A stretch of 64,000 nt of DNA from CAZMYM01 sp964620325 (GTDB lineage Bacteria > Bipolaricaulota > Bipolaricaulia > UBA7950 > UBA9294). Shown piece after piece: positions 42,245 to 52,545 of the stretch (the stretch's first letter is position 1; every line of letters starts with the position of its first letter). The stretch is taken from contig CAZUIM010000005.1 of assembly GCA_964620325.1 (NCBI GenBank), positions 40,203 through 104,202 of the forward strand, in the 5' to 3' direction. The notes beneath the pieces are model-generated. The model was not told where the DNA came from. It ran no database searches and saw nothing but the letters and a program-made list of their open reading frames with translations. The translations under genes were made by a program, and so were the position numbers.

Positions 42245-44146
42245 CTACCCGGAGCTCGCTTCCCCTTGAGGGAACTTGAATCCCTCGTCGCGGAATAGTG
42301 AAACACACGCGTCGACCGCGTCCGGATCGAACCGCTTCCCCCTGTATTCCTCGATCTCCTCGAGCGCGATCTCGATCCCGCGCGCCGGGCGATACGGTCG
42401 ATGCGAAGCCATTGCCTCGACGGTATCGGCGACGGTCAGAATCCTCGCCTCGCGACGGATTTCGCCCCCTTTGAGCCCTCTCGGGTACCCCGTTCCGTCG
42501 AGCCACTCGTGATGCTGCAGCACGATCTCCGCCACCGGCCACGGAAACACGACGGACTTCAGGATGTCGTACGCGACCACCGGATGTTCGCGGATCAGCG
42601 ACATCTCGACCTCGGTCAGCTCGCTCGGTTTGCTCAGGATCTCGGCCGGCACGGACATCTTCCCGATGTCGTGCATCAGGCCGGCCGCGCGAATCCCGTC
42701 GATCGCGTCGCCCCCAAGACCGAGCTTCTCCGCGATGGCGACCGCGAGGGCGGTCACGCGGCGCTGATGTCCCGCCGTGTACGGATCGCGCATTTCGGTC
42801 GTCAATCCGATCGCCTCGACCGTGCCGGTCAGCGCTGCCTGCAGCGCCGCCTCCGCTTCGACGGTCGCCGTAACGTCGACCTTCGAAACCAGGACGCGTG
42901 ACAACGACGCCTCGTATCCCGGGGGCACGATCCACCGGACCGACACCTCCATTCTGCTCCCGTCGAGTCGTCGGTCCGTGGAGACACCCTCGTAGGTCGT
43001 CTCCCCGTTCGCTATGGCCAAGAGTTGCGGAATGAACGCCTCACGCGATTCCGGGGGAATGACGACGTCCAAGTGTCCCAACAGGTCGTCCTTCGATCGC
43101 GCTCCGTGCAGGAGGACCGTCGCCTCGTTCACGTCGACGACGCGAATCCGTTCGATGCACGCTTGCACAACGTCTAGGTTCGACCGGAGATAGGCCTCCA
43201 GATCCTCGACATCGCTCGCCTTCAGCTCGTCCAGCAGCACCTTCGTCTCTGAGTAGTCTTCCTGCCATAGGGAGATCGGCGAGCTCTCGAACAGTGCGCG
43301 ATAGCGAGCCTCGCTCTCCCGTTTCGCCGCCTCCGCCCGCTTGCGCTGGGTGATGTCGCTCGCGAGGTTCAGCGTGGCCGGCTTCCCCTCCCAATCGACG
43401 ACGACGGGCCGGATCTCGAACCACCGTGTTTCGCCGGTCGCATGAACGATCCGGAACACGTAGGTCGCCGGCGCCTCCTCGCCTGCCAGGAGGCGCTCGT
43501 GGCGTCCGGCGACCGTTTCGCGATCCTCCGGATAGACCAAGTCGTTGAACGGCGTTGACAGGAGCTCCGCCTCCGAATGGCCGGTCATCTCCGACAACTT
43601 CGGGTTAGCGAACTTGATCCTCCCGTCTTGCGCGACGAGAACCGCCTCGTTCGCATTGTCCACCAACGTTCGGTACTTCTCTTCGCTGGCGGCGAGGTCG
43701 CGCGCCTTTCGCTGGACCTCTTCTTCGAGGTGCCCGCGGTATCTGAGATTCTCCTCCGCCAATCGCCGTCGCTCTTCGACGATCCGCTTCACGCGAAGAG
43801 CGCTCTCGACGACCGCCTGGATCTCGGCGCACGAGGTCGGCTTGGAGAGGTAGTCGAACGCTCCCTGTCGAACGGCGTCGGCCGCCGTCTCCACCGTCGG
43901 CTCACCGGTGATCATGATCACTTGCGTGTCGGGCGCGACGGCGCAAATCCTCTCGAGCAGAGCCATTCCGTCCGCACCGGGGAGGACGATGTCACTGACG
44001 ACGACGTCGGGGGACGACTGCGCCACGATCTCGACGGCCTCATCGACCGCCGCCGCGGTGAACACCTCGTGCCCGAGCTCGCGGACGAACTCCCCCAGCG
44101 TCTCTCGGATGCTCCGCTCGTCGTCGACGATCAGGACTTTAGCCAT
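42245..44146 (-). CDS. response regulator with REC, two PAS and HD-GYP domains
   Basis: This 633-residue protein starts with a receiver domain (phospho-acceptor Asp about residue 52, VVVSDIVLPGADG). A coiled linker and two PAS domains follow (about 150-270 and 280-420). The HD-GYP domain lies at about 440-620 (AGLMHDIGKMSVPAEIL, HHEWLDGTGYPRGLKG), which in its family degrades cyclic-di-GMP. Its start overlaps the kinase stop by 8 bases, so it is the output partner of that kinase. Confidence 0.93.
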   Translation of the reverse strand: MAKVLIVDDERSIRETLGEFVRELGHEVFTAAAVDEAVEIVAQSSPDVVVSDIVLPGADGMALLERICAVAPDTQVIMITGEPTVETAADAVRQGAFDYLSKPTSCAEIQAVVESALRVKRIVEERRRLAEENLRYRGHLEEEVQRKARDLAASEEKYRTLVDNANEAVLVAQDGRIKFANPKLSEMTGHSEAELLSTPFNDLVYPEDRETVAGRHERLLAGEEAPATYVFRIVHATGETRWFEIRPVVVDWEGKPATLNLASDITQRKRAEAAKRESEARYRALFESSPISLWQEDYSETKVLLDELKASDVEDLEAYLRSNLDVVQACIERIRVVDVNEATVLLHGARSKDDLLGHLDVVIPPESREAFIPQLLAIANGETTYEGVSTDRRLDGSRMEVSVRWIVPPGYEASLSRVLVSKVDVTATVEAEAALQAALTGTVEAIGLTTEMRDPYTAGHQRRVTALAVAIAEKLGLGGDAIDGIRAAGLMHDIGKMSVPAEILSKPSELTEVEMSLIREHPVVAYDILKSVVFPWPVAEIVLQHHEWLDGTGYPRGLKGGEIRREARILTVADTVEAMASHRPYRPARGIEIALEEIEEYRGKRFDPDAVDACVSLFRDEGFKFPQGEASSG

Positions 44147-47100
44147 CGTTTGCTCCTCCGAGATCTTCGTCGCCGTCGCTAGAGTTCCAGCCGTTGTTGA
44201 TCGGAAGGTCGAGCGTGAACCGGGTGTACGAATCGACTTCGCTCTCCACGGTCAACCTCCCGCCGTGATCCCGTACGATGCCATAACTGACCGAGAGACC
44301 GAGTCCCGTCCCCCGGTCGCGCGGCTTCGTCGTGAAGAACGGATCGAAGATGCGGTCTATCTCGTCTTCCGGGATCCCCTTCCCACGATCCTCGACGATC
44401 GTCCGAATCCAATGCCCGTTCGCTTCGGTCACCTCTCTCGCCGTGATGCGGATCGACTTGTTCTCGTCCCCCGTAGGATATCGCTCGTTCAGGGCGTCGC
44501 GCGCGTTCGCCAGGAGGTTGACGAAGACCTGTTGGATCTGCTGGCTGCGGCACTTCACCTTCGGCAGATCCTCCGGCACGCCGGCGTCGATTCGAATCCC
44601 ATCCTTCCTGATCATTACACCGATCAGCCTCAGCGCCGACGAGACGATGTCAGTCAACCGCGCCGGGCTGTGTGACTCCTTCTCCTGGCGGGCAAACGAG
44701 AGGAGGTTGCGAACGATCTTGGCGACACGCGCCCCTTCGCTCATGATCGCGTCGGCGTACTCCTTCAGTCGATCGTCGCCGACGCGTCGCCCCATCAACT
44801 CGGCGTAGCTGATCATCCCGGTCAGGGGATTGTTGATCTCGTGGGCGATGCCGCTCGCCAACGTTCCGATCGACTCGAGTCGTTGGCTCTGCTGCAACTG
44901 CACTTCCAGACGTCTCAACTCCGTGATGTCTTCGACCGTCCCCTCGTAGAAGAGGATCTCCCCCTCGCTGTCTCGGACCGCCACCGCGTTCTCCCGTACG
45001 AAGACGCGCTCCCCGTCCTTGGTGATCCAGATCGACTCGGCCCCCTCGAGACGACCGGTCCGCTCGATCCTCTGCTTGAAGTGCTCCCGCGGCGTCTCCG
45101 GCTCGTAACCGTCCTCTTCGAGGTTCCGATGCGCCAGATCCTCGAACGAATCGTATCCGAGCATCCGAAAGAGCGCCGGATTCGCCGTGAGGATTCTCCC
45201 GTCCGGTGTCGTCCGGTAGATACCTAGGGCTGAGTTCTCGAACAACGAGCGGAGCTGCTGCTCGCTGACCCGGAGGGCCTCCTCGGCCCGCTTCTGAGAG
45301 GTGATATCCTCGAACGCTGCGACGATCCGCCCGCCGGGAATCGGGAACGCTCGAACGTGCACCGCGAACCGGATCCCCTCCGTGGATCGGATGACGACCT
45401 CCGTGTCCTGCACGCGACCGTTCTCGACGACCTTTCGGAAGATCGTCGTCGCCTTCGGGATCATCGGGCCCGGAAAGACCTCTTCCAGTCGCTTCCCCGC
45501 AAGAGACTTCCCCTCTTCCGCAATCGCCGCCGTCGCCGAGGGATTGGCCGATGAGATGATGAATCGATCGGCCGAATCCAGTTCGAGGGTCAACAGACCG
45601 GTCGGAAGCGACCGGACGATGTCGTCGGCCGTCTCCTGGGCCACCATCGCCCTCTTCCACGCGCTGACGTCGCGCGCCACCCCCTCGACCGCCACCAGTC
45701 CCCCCGCATCGTCGCGGATCGGAACGAATCGATCCTCCAGCCAAATCTCGTGGCCGTCCTTGTGAACCCATCGCACCTCGCGAGTCTCGGTCTTCACCTC
45801 ACCGCGAATCAGGTTCTCCAGCGGACGAAGATCCTCCGGATGGACGACCGTCTCGATGAGCCATGGATCGGCGTAGAACTCCTCCGGCGTGTACCCGACG
45901 ATGTCGAACACCGCCGGGCTGATGTAATCGAACCCGAGCGTCGGGGCAGCGCGATATCGGTAGACGATGTCCGGTATGTTCCCCAAGATGCGGCGGAACC
46001 GCTCCTCGCTCTCTCGCAGCGCGGAGACCGTCTCGCGAAGCCTCTCCTCCACCTCCCGGCGGCGAGCCATCTCCCGATGCAGATCATCACGCGAGGCGGT
46101 GATCCTCTGAAGATTCTCCGCCATTCGGTCGAACGCGCGTGACAGATCGCCGAATTCGTCCCGCCGCGTCGACGCGATCCGATGCCCGAACTCCCCACGA
46201 CCGATCTTCTCCGCCCCGGCGGCAATCCGCCGAAGAGGATGGGTTATGGTCCGGGATAGAAGGATCCCCAACCCCGCGAAAGCGACGATCGCCCCGACCA
46301 TCAACGTGAGCCCGAGGGTACGGATGGGGCGAATCGCCGCGAACGCCTCTGCCTGATCGATCTCGGCGATCAGGGCCATCTGCTCGTCGGGGAGCCATTG
46401 ATACGCTCCGACCACGGAAACACCTCGGTAGTCGCGGTACCGGGCGACGCCGGCTCCCCCGGCGAGCGCCGCCTCGACGCCCTCGGTTATCGCGAGTCGC
46501 TGGAGCGCGAATCCATCGCCGAACCGCGGTTCGGTGACGAAGAACCCAAACCGGTTCACGAGGTAGACGTCCCCCGATTCGTGGATGTCGTCGGCGGAGG
46601 CGATGATCTCGGCGATCGTGCGAAGGTTCCCCCGACCGACGAGAATCGCAGAGGTCTCCTCGCCGTCTCTCCGAATCGGCGTGCTCACGTGCAGGGCGAG
46701 CGCCTCGAGCGCAGGGACGAATCTCACCTGTCCGACGAAGGTTCCGTTGCGTCCTTCCTCGAAGTACGTCTCCCCGATGCGGAACATCCCGACCTGCTCG
46801 GCCTCCGTCGAGACGAGTACCTTCCCGGTCCGCGCGTCGACGATCGAGAACGTCTCGAACAGGCCTTCGGTCTTCAGGTGCGGAAGCAGATGCGCGGCGA
46901 CCAACTCGGACGACGACGACGGGTCGAGGCGCGTTTGTTGGTTCGTCTGCGCGATGACATCGGCCGTCAGGTCGACGACCATCGGACGTTGCGCGATGCT
47001 CTCGATCGTTCGCTCGAGGCTTCCGAGCCAGCGGCCGAAGTCGGCCGCCCGCATCTCGGTGATCGCTCGGAGGTGGTTCTCTATCTCCCGCTCGACCGTC

Positions 47101-47195
47101 CGCTCCGCGTTCACGATCGAGATGTACGAGACGAGGGCCACAGGGAGCGTACTGAGCATGAAGAAGGCGATCGCCAATCGGACCGATTGCCTCAT
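44139..47195 (-). CDS. membrane sensor histidine kinase with Cache, HAMP and three PAS domains
   Basis: This 1018-residue kinase has TM1 at residues 7-28, a periplasmic dCache-type sensor at about 30-290, and TM2 at about 293-314. A HAMP domain (315-370) and three PAS domains (about 395-515, 525-640 and 645-765) follow. The HisKA histidine is at about residue 785 (ASGIAHEINNPLTG). The ATPase domain has NLLANARDALNE, DRGKGIPEDEIDRIFDPFFTTKP and GTGLGLSVSYGIVRDHGG. ATG 47195 overlaps the binding-protein stop by 4 bases. It seems to work with the upstream periplasmic protein and the downstream HD-GYP regulator. Confidence 0.94.
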   Translation of the reverse strand: MRQSVRLAIAFFMLSTLPVALVSYISIVNAERTVEREIENHLRAITEMRAADFGRWLGSLERTIESIAQRPMVVDLTADVIAQTNQQTRLDPSSSSELVAAHLLPHLKTEGLFETFSIVDARTGKVLVSTEAEQVGMFRIGETYFEEGRNGTFVGQVRFVPALEALALHVSTPIRRDGEETSAILVGRGNLRTIAEIIASADDIHESGDVYLVNRFGFFVTEPRFGDGFALQRLAITEGVEAALAGGAGVARYRDYRGVSVVGAYQWLPDEQMALIAEIDQAEAFAAIRPIRTLGLTLMVGAIVAFAGLGILLSRTITHPLRRIAAGAEKIGRGEFGHRIASTRRDEFGDLSRAFDRMAENLQRITASRDDLHREMARRREVEERLRETVSALRESEERFRRILGNIPDIVYRYRAAPTLGFDYISPAVFDIVGYTPEEFYADPWLIETVVHPEDLRPLENLIRGEVKTETREVRWVHKDGHEIWLEDRFVPIRDDAGGLVAVEGVARDVSAWKRAMVAQETADDIVRSLPTGLLTLELDSADRFIISSANPSATAAIAEEGKSLAGKRLEEVFPGPMIPKATTIFRKVVENGRVQDTEVVIRSTEGIRFAVHVRAFPIPGGRIVAAFEDITSQKRAEEALRVSEQQLRSLFENSALGIYRTTPDGRILTANPALFRMLGYDSFEDLAHRNLEEDGYEPETPREHFKQRIERTGRLEGAESIWITKDGERVFVRENAVAVRDSEGEILFYEGTVEDITELRRLEVQLQQSQRLESIGTLASGIAHEINNPLTGMISYAELMGRRVGDDRLKEYADAIMSEGARVAKIVRNLLSFARQEKESHSPARLTDIVSSALRLIGVMIRKDGIRIDAGVPEDLPKVKCRSQQIQQVFVNLLANARDALNERYPTGDENKSIRITAREVTEANGHWIRTIVEDRGKGIPEDEIDRIFDPFFTTKPRDRGTGLGLSVSYGIVRDHGGRLTVESEVDSYTRFTLDLPINNGWNSSDGDEDLGGANDG

Positions 47196-48163
47196 GGGGC
47201 CGAGGGCTCGGGCGGTCGGACGAACTCGAGCGTGCACGCGACGGCCGGATCCAAGTCCTCGGGAAGGAGCCCGAAGCCGGACATCGTGACCGCCATGCTC
47301 GCCCATTTCTCGTCGGCCATTCCGCCGAGCCCGACCTCACCGGCGTGGACGAACGGGACGCTCGCCCGCAGCGAATTCAGCAGGTCGGTCGGAGCGAGAT
47401 CCGACGCCCAACGCGCCGTGAGGGACGCGGCTTCCTCTACGTGACCGAGCGTCCACGCCCATCCGTCGACGATCGCGTCGACGACTCGTTGCACCAGACT
47501 CGGATTCGTCTCGACCAACGCCCGCCGCGTGACCAAGACGTCTCCATACAAGTGGACGCCGTAATCTGTCGGATAGATGACGTTCACGTCGTGCCCATCC
47601 GCTCTGGCGCGGAGGACCTCGTCGGTCATGTACCCGCTCCACGCGTCGTATTCCCCCGAGTACAGGTCTCTGAGATCGTAGCTCGGGGGGGCAATCTCCA
47701 CGTCGTCAGCGCTCAGTCCGACGCGACCGAGGACCGCCTGGATGATGTAACTCGTCGGAAAGGACATGATCCGCTTGCCGACGAGATCTTCCGGCCGCTC
47801 GATTCCGGTCTCCTCGAGGGCGAAGATCACCACCGGATCGATCTGGAAGACGGCGGCGACCGCCACGTTCGAGGCCCCCCGACTGACCAGGTCGAGGTGA
47901 CAACTCGGATCCGCGAAAGCGAAGTCGTATGCACCCTCAGAGAGGGCGAGTAACTCCTCTTCCGTCGCCGGCCCTTCGACCAATTCGACGTCAAGTCCGG
48001 CCCGTTCGAAGTGCCCGTTCGCCTCCGCCACATACAGACCGGCGAATTGCGCGCCGTGCAGCCACTTCAGCAGGATCGTCACGTGATCTTCGGCGTCCAC
48101 CGATGGAACGAAGAACGCAACGACCAACACGCAGCCGGCGACCACGGGAAGCCACCGTTTCAC
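47192..48163 (-). CDS. NMT1/THI5-type periplasmic binding protein
   Basis: This 323-residue protein has a signal peptide (residues 1-22, ending VPSVDA). The NMT1/THI5 binding fold follows: LKWLHGAQFAGLYVAEANGHFERAGLDVELVEG, FAFADPSCHLDLVSRG and the later DAWSGYMTDEVLRARADG. The WxxxxQFAGxYVA start resembles pyrimidine-precursor and thiamine-precursor binding proteins. No ABC permease or ATPase gene is nearby. It is coupled to a sensor kinase, so it may be a ligand-sensing subunit. GTG 48163 has GGAGGCGA upstream. Confidence 0.9.
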   Translation of the reverse strand: MKRWLPVVAGCVLVVAFFVPSVDAEDHVTILLKWLHGAQFAGLYVAEANGHFERAGLDVELVEGPATEEELLALSEGAYDFAFADPSCHLDLVSRGASNVAVAAVFQIDPVVIFALEETGIERPEDLVGKRIMSFPTSYIIQAVLGRVGLSADDVEIAPPSYDLRDLYSGEYDAWSGYMTDEVLRARADGHDVNVIYPTDYGVHLYGDVLVTRRALVETNPSLVQRVVDAIVDGWAWTLGHVEEAASLTARWASDLAPTDLLNSLRASVPFVHAGEVGLGGMADEKWASMAVTMSGFGLLPEDLDPAVACTLEFVRPPEPSAP

Positions 48164-48575
48164 TGTATCGCCTCCCGGTTCCACTATACCGAGGACCGTC
48201 GGACGATAGAAGGGGGCTGCACTCGCGTCCGAGTGCCGAGGACTCTGTCTCCCATTGCACATTCGTCGCCTATCTCCCGGGGGCAACAAGGCCGATCCGA
48301 CGAGATCGACCGCTTCGTCTTCTTTGCCGAACGGCATCTGGCGTAGGCGAGTCTTCGCGAGGTCGTTCGTCCGTCGACCGGAAGACGCGGAATGTCGACG
48401 AGCAGTCCGCCTGAAGCGCCGTAATCTCCCCCGAAGGAGCGACGTCTCGATCACTGACCTGACGCAGGACGTCGCAGGGACCATCACCCGACGCACCGTG
48501 ATTCCCGATCGCCGTCTTCATCACGAACGCACAGCACGGCCGGAAGGGCAGCAAACGTCTCCGATCGCCCGTCGG
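48164..48575. other. intergenic region with no recognised gene
   Basis: This divergent spacer holds a possible -10 (TATAGT on the minus strand, 48188-48183) for the binding-protein operon. Otherwise I see no gene, RNA or repeat. Confidence 0.5.
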
Positions 48576-48604
48576 TTGGGTCACCTCGAGTCGCCGACTA
48601 TCAT
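48576..48604 (+). promoter_or_regulatory. promoter of the glycine-rich protein gene
   Basis: TTGGGT and TATCAT lie 17 bases apart, about 32 bases before ATG 48637, which has GGAGGG upstream. Confidence 0.5.
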
Positions 48605-48636
48605 GGCTCATCAATTGAATCGATGGAGGGATCATC

Positions 48637-49441
48637 ATGGGATCGCGCAGAATGCGAATCGGATCGCCACTGGTCGTCGGCATCGCTTTTCTCGTCACTC
48701 TGACAGCGCTCGCGAACCAGGCGGAGTACGCGTTCGGCGGGGGAGGCGCCGGATTCGGTCTGCTCATGACGGATCTGGATGAGATCAACGCCTTCGTCGA
48801 AGACGCGGGATTTGCCCCGTTCGCCGGGGACCTCTTCCTTGTCGGCGGCGGCGGACGCGGTGGGCTCGTCCCCGGTCCCGTCTTCGGCGGCGCCGGTTGG
48901 GGCGCGTGGATTGTGTCCGAGAGCGGGGAGCTCTCCGCCGAATACGGCCTCGGCCTCGGCGGGTTCGACATGGGCTACGCCGTCGGGGGGAGCGAACGAT
49001 CCGTGCTGACCGTCGGCGCGCTTCTCGGGGCGGGCGGCGCCGAGGTCGTGCTGATCGAGTCCCCCCCCAACCGAGCCGGTCGACCTCGGTTCGACCGGTC
49101 TGGTGATCGAGCCGACCCGGACGACCTACGACAGCTTCTTCGTCGTCGCCGCTCCGTACGTCGACGTGCAGATCCAACTCCTGGGTTGGATCGGATTCGG
49201 CCTTCGCGCCGGACTCGTGCTCGTGCCGTTCGAGCTGACCGCCTCCGATTCCGGTCCGCTCGATCCGCCGAGTCTCGCACCTTCGGGCCTCTACGTCCGC
49301 TTCTCGATCGTCTTCGGAGGAATCGGAGCGATCGGCAAGACGACCGACAGCACCGATGTCGTAGAGCCTACGCCACTGCCTGAGCCCGAGACGAAGACGG
49401 AGCCCGGCATTCAGACCGAGACGGAGATCCGGTCCCCGTAG
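48637..49441 (+). pseudogene. glycine-rich secreted protein, frame broken at a C8 tract
   Basis: The first frame (from ATG 48637) encodes a signal-like segment and a glycine-rich protein (EYAFGGGGAGFGLLMTDLDE, VGGGGRGGLVPGPVFGGAGW). After the run of eight C at 49061-49068 the good reading moves to another frame, which continues with EPVDLGSTGLVIEPTRTTYD, beta-rich sequence and a charged end at 49441. Removing one C would join them into a protein of about 267 residues. I do not recognise the family. The break may be a sequencing error, a mutation or slippage-based switching. Confidence 0.7.
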
Positions 49442-49655
49442 CGAGGTATCGCCCTTTGCGTCGGATCGTCGGCGTCAGGCCACATCACTCGAATCCTCGG
49501 CTCTCGACGGAAGGGAATCTGGGGTGAATGACCGAATCGGCCAATGAAAAGACCGCCCAGCGGCGGCTAACTCCAACATACGATATTCCGCGATGCGTCG
49601 TCAAGGGGGAGCGGACCTCTATCCTCGACCGAGCGGGGAACGTACACTGAATCCG

Positions 49656-50936
49656 ATGCCGCGCTTCAAGGATTCAATGTACTGGAAGTTCCGGCTCTAC
49701 GGGTTCCTGAAGAATCTGCGTTTCTTCGATCCGTTCCTGATCCTCTTCTTCCGCGAGACGGGGCTGTCGTTCCTCGAGATCGGGATTCTCTACTCGATCC
49801 GTGAGATCTCGACCAACATGCTCGAACTCCCGACCGGCGTCGTCGCCGACGCCTTCGGCCGACGGAAGGCGATGTTCTCTTCGTTCACGGCGTACCTCGC
49901 CTCGTTCGCCCTCTTCTACGCGGTTCCGGCCTTCTGGGTCTACGCGTTGGCGATGGTCCTCTTCGCCTTCGGGGAGACGTTCCGGTCCGGGACGCACAAG
50001 GCGATGATCCTCGAGCACCTTCGCCTTCACAATATGGAAGACCAGAAGGTTGCCTACTACGGGCGGACGCGGGCCGCCTCGCAGTTTGGATCGGCGCTCG
50101 CCGCTCTCGGCGCCGGCGCCCTCGTCTTCTATGCCGGGAGCTTCCGCATCGTCTTCCTCGCTTCGACGATCCCGTACCTTCTCGGACTCATCCTCTTCGT
50201 GACCTATCCGAAGGACCTCGACGGGGAGCGGCCCCCGAGCGCCGGAACCCGTTGGAAAACTGCTTGGCAGGCCGTCGCGCGGGTCGTGTCCGATTCCACA
50301 ACGGCCTTTCGCCGTCCGATCCTCCTCCGCGGACTTCTGACGAGCGCGAGCTTCGACGCGCTCTTCCGGGCGACGAAGGACTACTTACAGCCCATCCTTC
50401 AGACGCAGGCGCTCGCTCTCCCTCTACTTCTGACGCTCGAGGCCGATCGCCGGGTCGCCGTCGTCGTCGGCCTTCTCTATTTCGTAATCTATCTCGGCAC
50501 GTCGTTCGCATCGTCGCGGGCCGGGGATCTTCAAGATCGAATCCGGTCGGTCCCTCACGCGGCCAACGGAACCTTCCTCCTCGGCGCTGCCCTCCTCGCC
50601 GTCGCCGGCGGCGCGGCCTGGGGCCGCGTCCCGGCGATCGCCATCGTCGGATACCTACTTGTATACGCCGTTCAGAACATCCGCAGGCCGATTCTCGTCG
50701 GGTACCTCTCCGATCTCCTCCCGCAGCGGACGATGGCGACCGGGCTGTCGGTGGAGACGCAGCTTCGAACCCTGTTGGTGGTCGGGATGGCTCCGCTCTT
50801 GGGATTCCTCGCCGACCGCCTCGGCGTCGGCGTTGCCGTCCTAACTCTCGCGTCGGCGACCCTCCTTCTCTTCCCGTGGATCATGATCCGCCGTGCGTCT
50901 CTGGGGAGTTCGAGACCCGTCGAACCGGGCGTCTGA
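49656..50936 (+). CDS. MFS transporter
   Basis: This membrane carrier of about 426 residues has about 12 helices. The loop motif GVVADAFGRRKAMF between helices 2 and 3 marks the major facilitator superfamily. Related MFS proteins are often drug-efflux-like; the substrate is unknown. TACACT lies 7 bases before ATG 49656, which would fit a leaderless message. ATG 49677 has AAGGA upstream and is an alternative. Confidence 0.88.
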   Translation: MPRFKDSMYWKFRLYGFLKNLRFFDPFLILFFRETGLSFLEIGILYSIREISTNMLELPTGVVADAFGRRKAMFSSFTAYLASFALFYAVPAFWVYALAMVLFAFGETFRSGTHKAMILEHLRLHNMEDQKVAYYGRTRAASQFGSALAALGAGALVFYAGSFRIVFLASTIPYLLGLILFVTYPKDLDGERPPSAGTRWKTAWQAVARVVSDSTTAFRRPILLRGLLTSASFDALFRATKDYLQPILQTQALALPLLLTLEADRRVAVVVGLLYFVIYLGTSFASSRAGDLQDRIRSVPHAANGTFLLGAALLAVAGGAAWGRVPAIAIVGYLLVYAVQNIRRPILVGYLSDLLPQRTMATGLSVETQLRTLLVVGMAPLLGFLADRLGVGVAVLTLASATLLLFPWIMIRRASLGSSRPVEPGV

Positions 50937-51148
50937 GCGGGGCCGTCGTGGAAGCGAGGTGAATCAGACGAACACAATGAACAGCGTACGAGAGCGATTC
51001 ACGCACACGAAGTCCTTCGCATCAGAGCACCCAATTCGCGGGCAAATACTCAGCGATGCCGGAGCCGACCTCGTCCCTGAGGTCGGCCGCCCCGTGGTCG
51101 GCACTCGCCGAGCGTTGCGCAACGCGAGCTCCGGTGGCTCGACGACCG

Positions 51149-51177
51149 TTGCAGCGATCCGGGCGTCACGCTAGATT
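51149..51177 (+). promoter_or_regulatory. promoter giving a nearly leaderless mRNA
   Basis: TTGCAG (51149-51154) and TAGATT (51172-51177) are 17 bases apart. ATG 51184 comes 6 bases after the -10 box. Confidence 0.65.
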
Positions 51178-51183
51178 GAGGAC

Positions 51184-52545
51184 ATGAGAGCGCCTTGCTT
51201 CACCCTGACTGCATCTCTTGTCTTGGCGGCCGTCTTCGGCCTCGGTTCTCTCGGCGCCGAGACGATCGCCGATTACGTCTTGTGCGACGGCCGCGTCGTG
51301 ACGATGTTCGCCGAGGACGACCTGCACGAGGCGATCGCCGTCGCCGGGAATCGGATCGTCCACGTCGGCACGACGGCGGAGGCGCTCGCCTTCGCCGGGC
51401 CGGAGACCGACCGGATCGACCTCGACGGGGCCGCCGTCCTTCCCGGGTTCATCGATCCCCACACACACCTGCTAAACGACAGCTCGAACGCCGGCCTGTC
51501 GCCGATCGAGGCGCAAGCCCTCGCTCTGGAGAACGGGATCACGGCGGCGGCGAACATGTACACGACGCCCGATCTGACCGAGGAGTACATCCGGATGGCC
51601 GAACGGGGCGAGATGCACATCCGGATCAGTCTCTACCTGATCTACAACACGAGCTGCGGCGAGGTCGTCGGCGACGGGTACGCGGACTACGAGCCGCTCG
51701 TCGAGATCGCCCCACGCCTTCGCGTCGGCGGGGTCAAGATCTTCTCGGAGACATCGGTCTGCGGCGATGCCCCGATCGGCATTTCGTTCACCCCGGGCTT
51801 ACGCGACGCCCTTTCGCCGGCGGGGCAGATGTACTACGCGGCGAACCGGCCGTTGTTGACGCGCGACGAGCTGGCCGACGTCATCCGGCGGGCCGACGAT
51901 CGCGGATTCCCCGTCGCCGTCCACGCGATCGGCGACGGCGGCGTACAGGTCTCCCTCGACGCGATCTCCGACGCCCTCGCTGGCGGGGCGAATCGCCTCC
52001 GCCACGCCGTCCTGCACAACCTGTTCATCCGCGACGATCTCCTCTCGCGATACGCGGCGACCGGGATCATCGCCGCCGTCGAGTCGATGACCCCGTGTTT
52101 CGTCACGTTCTACCGCGATCTGCTGCCGCTCGAGCAGAAGCGGATCGTGCGCCGCTGGGCCGATCTGGTCGCGACCGGCGCTCACGTGGCCGCCGATTCC
52201 GACTGGCCGTGGTGCGCTGAAGAGGCGATCAATCCGCTCTTCCGGCTCCAGGCGTTGATCGTCCCCGACAACCGGAGCCGGTCGTACCCCGACTTCGAGC
52301 CGTGCGGACTCCTCCCCGAGGATCAGCTGCTCACCGCGTGGCAAGGTTTGCGGATGATGACCGTCGAGGGCGCCTACATGCTCCACTGCGACGACGAGCT
52401 CGGGACACTCGAAGCGGGGAAGCTCGCCGACCTGGTTGTCCTATCGAACGATCCCCTGCAGGTCGATCCGGATCGTCTGACCGAGATCGACGTCCTGTTG
52501 ACGATGGTCGACGGAACCGTCGAGTGGCGGAGCGATCGACTATGA
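51184..52545 (+). CDS. exported YtcJ-like amidohydrolase
   Basis: This 453-residue metal-dependent hydrolase has a signal peptide (residues 1-25). Amidohydrolase motifs are VLPGFIDPHTHLLN, GGVKIFSETS, VAVHAIGDGGV, RHAVLHN and AADSDWPWC. The end GTLEAGKLADLVVLSNDPLQV is typical. It acts outside the cytoplasm on an unknown amide or cyclic substrate. The next gene overlaps its stop (ATGA). Confidence 0.88.
   Translation: MRAPCFTLTASLVLAAVFGLGSLGAETIADYVLCDGRVVTMFAEDDLHEAIAVAGNRIVHVGTTAEALAFAGPETDRIDLDGAAVLPGFIDPHTHLLNDSSNAGLSPIEAQALALENGITAAANMYTTPDLTEEYIRMAERGEMHIRISLYLIYNTSCGEVVGDGYADYEPLVEIAPRLRVGGVKIFSETSVCGDAPIGISFTPGLRDALSPAGQMYYAANRPLLTRDELADVIRRADDRGFPVAVHAIGDGGVQVSLDAISDALAGGANRLRHAVLHNLFIRDDLLSRYAATGIIAAVESMTPCFVTFYRDLLPLEQKRIVRRWADLVATGAHVAADSDWPWCAEEAINPLFRLQALIVPDNRSRSYPDFEPCGLLPEDQLLTAWQGLRMMTVEGAYMLHCDDELGTLEAGKLADLVVLSNDPLQVDPDRLTEIDVLLTMVDGTVEWRSDRL

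Noticed and set aside
48255..48636. Possible coding gene upstream of the glycine-rich protein
   Set aside because: The reading is arginine-rich with no family pattern or ribosome site, and a promoter overlaps it.
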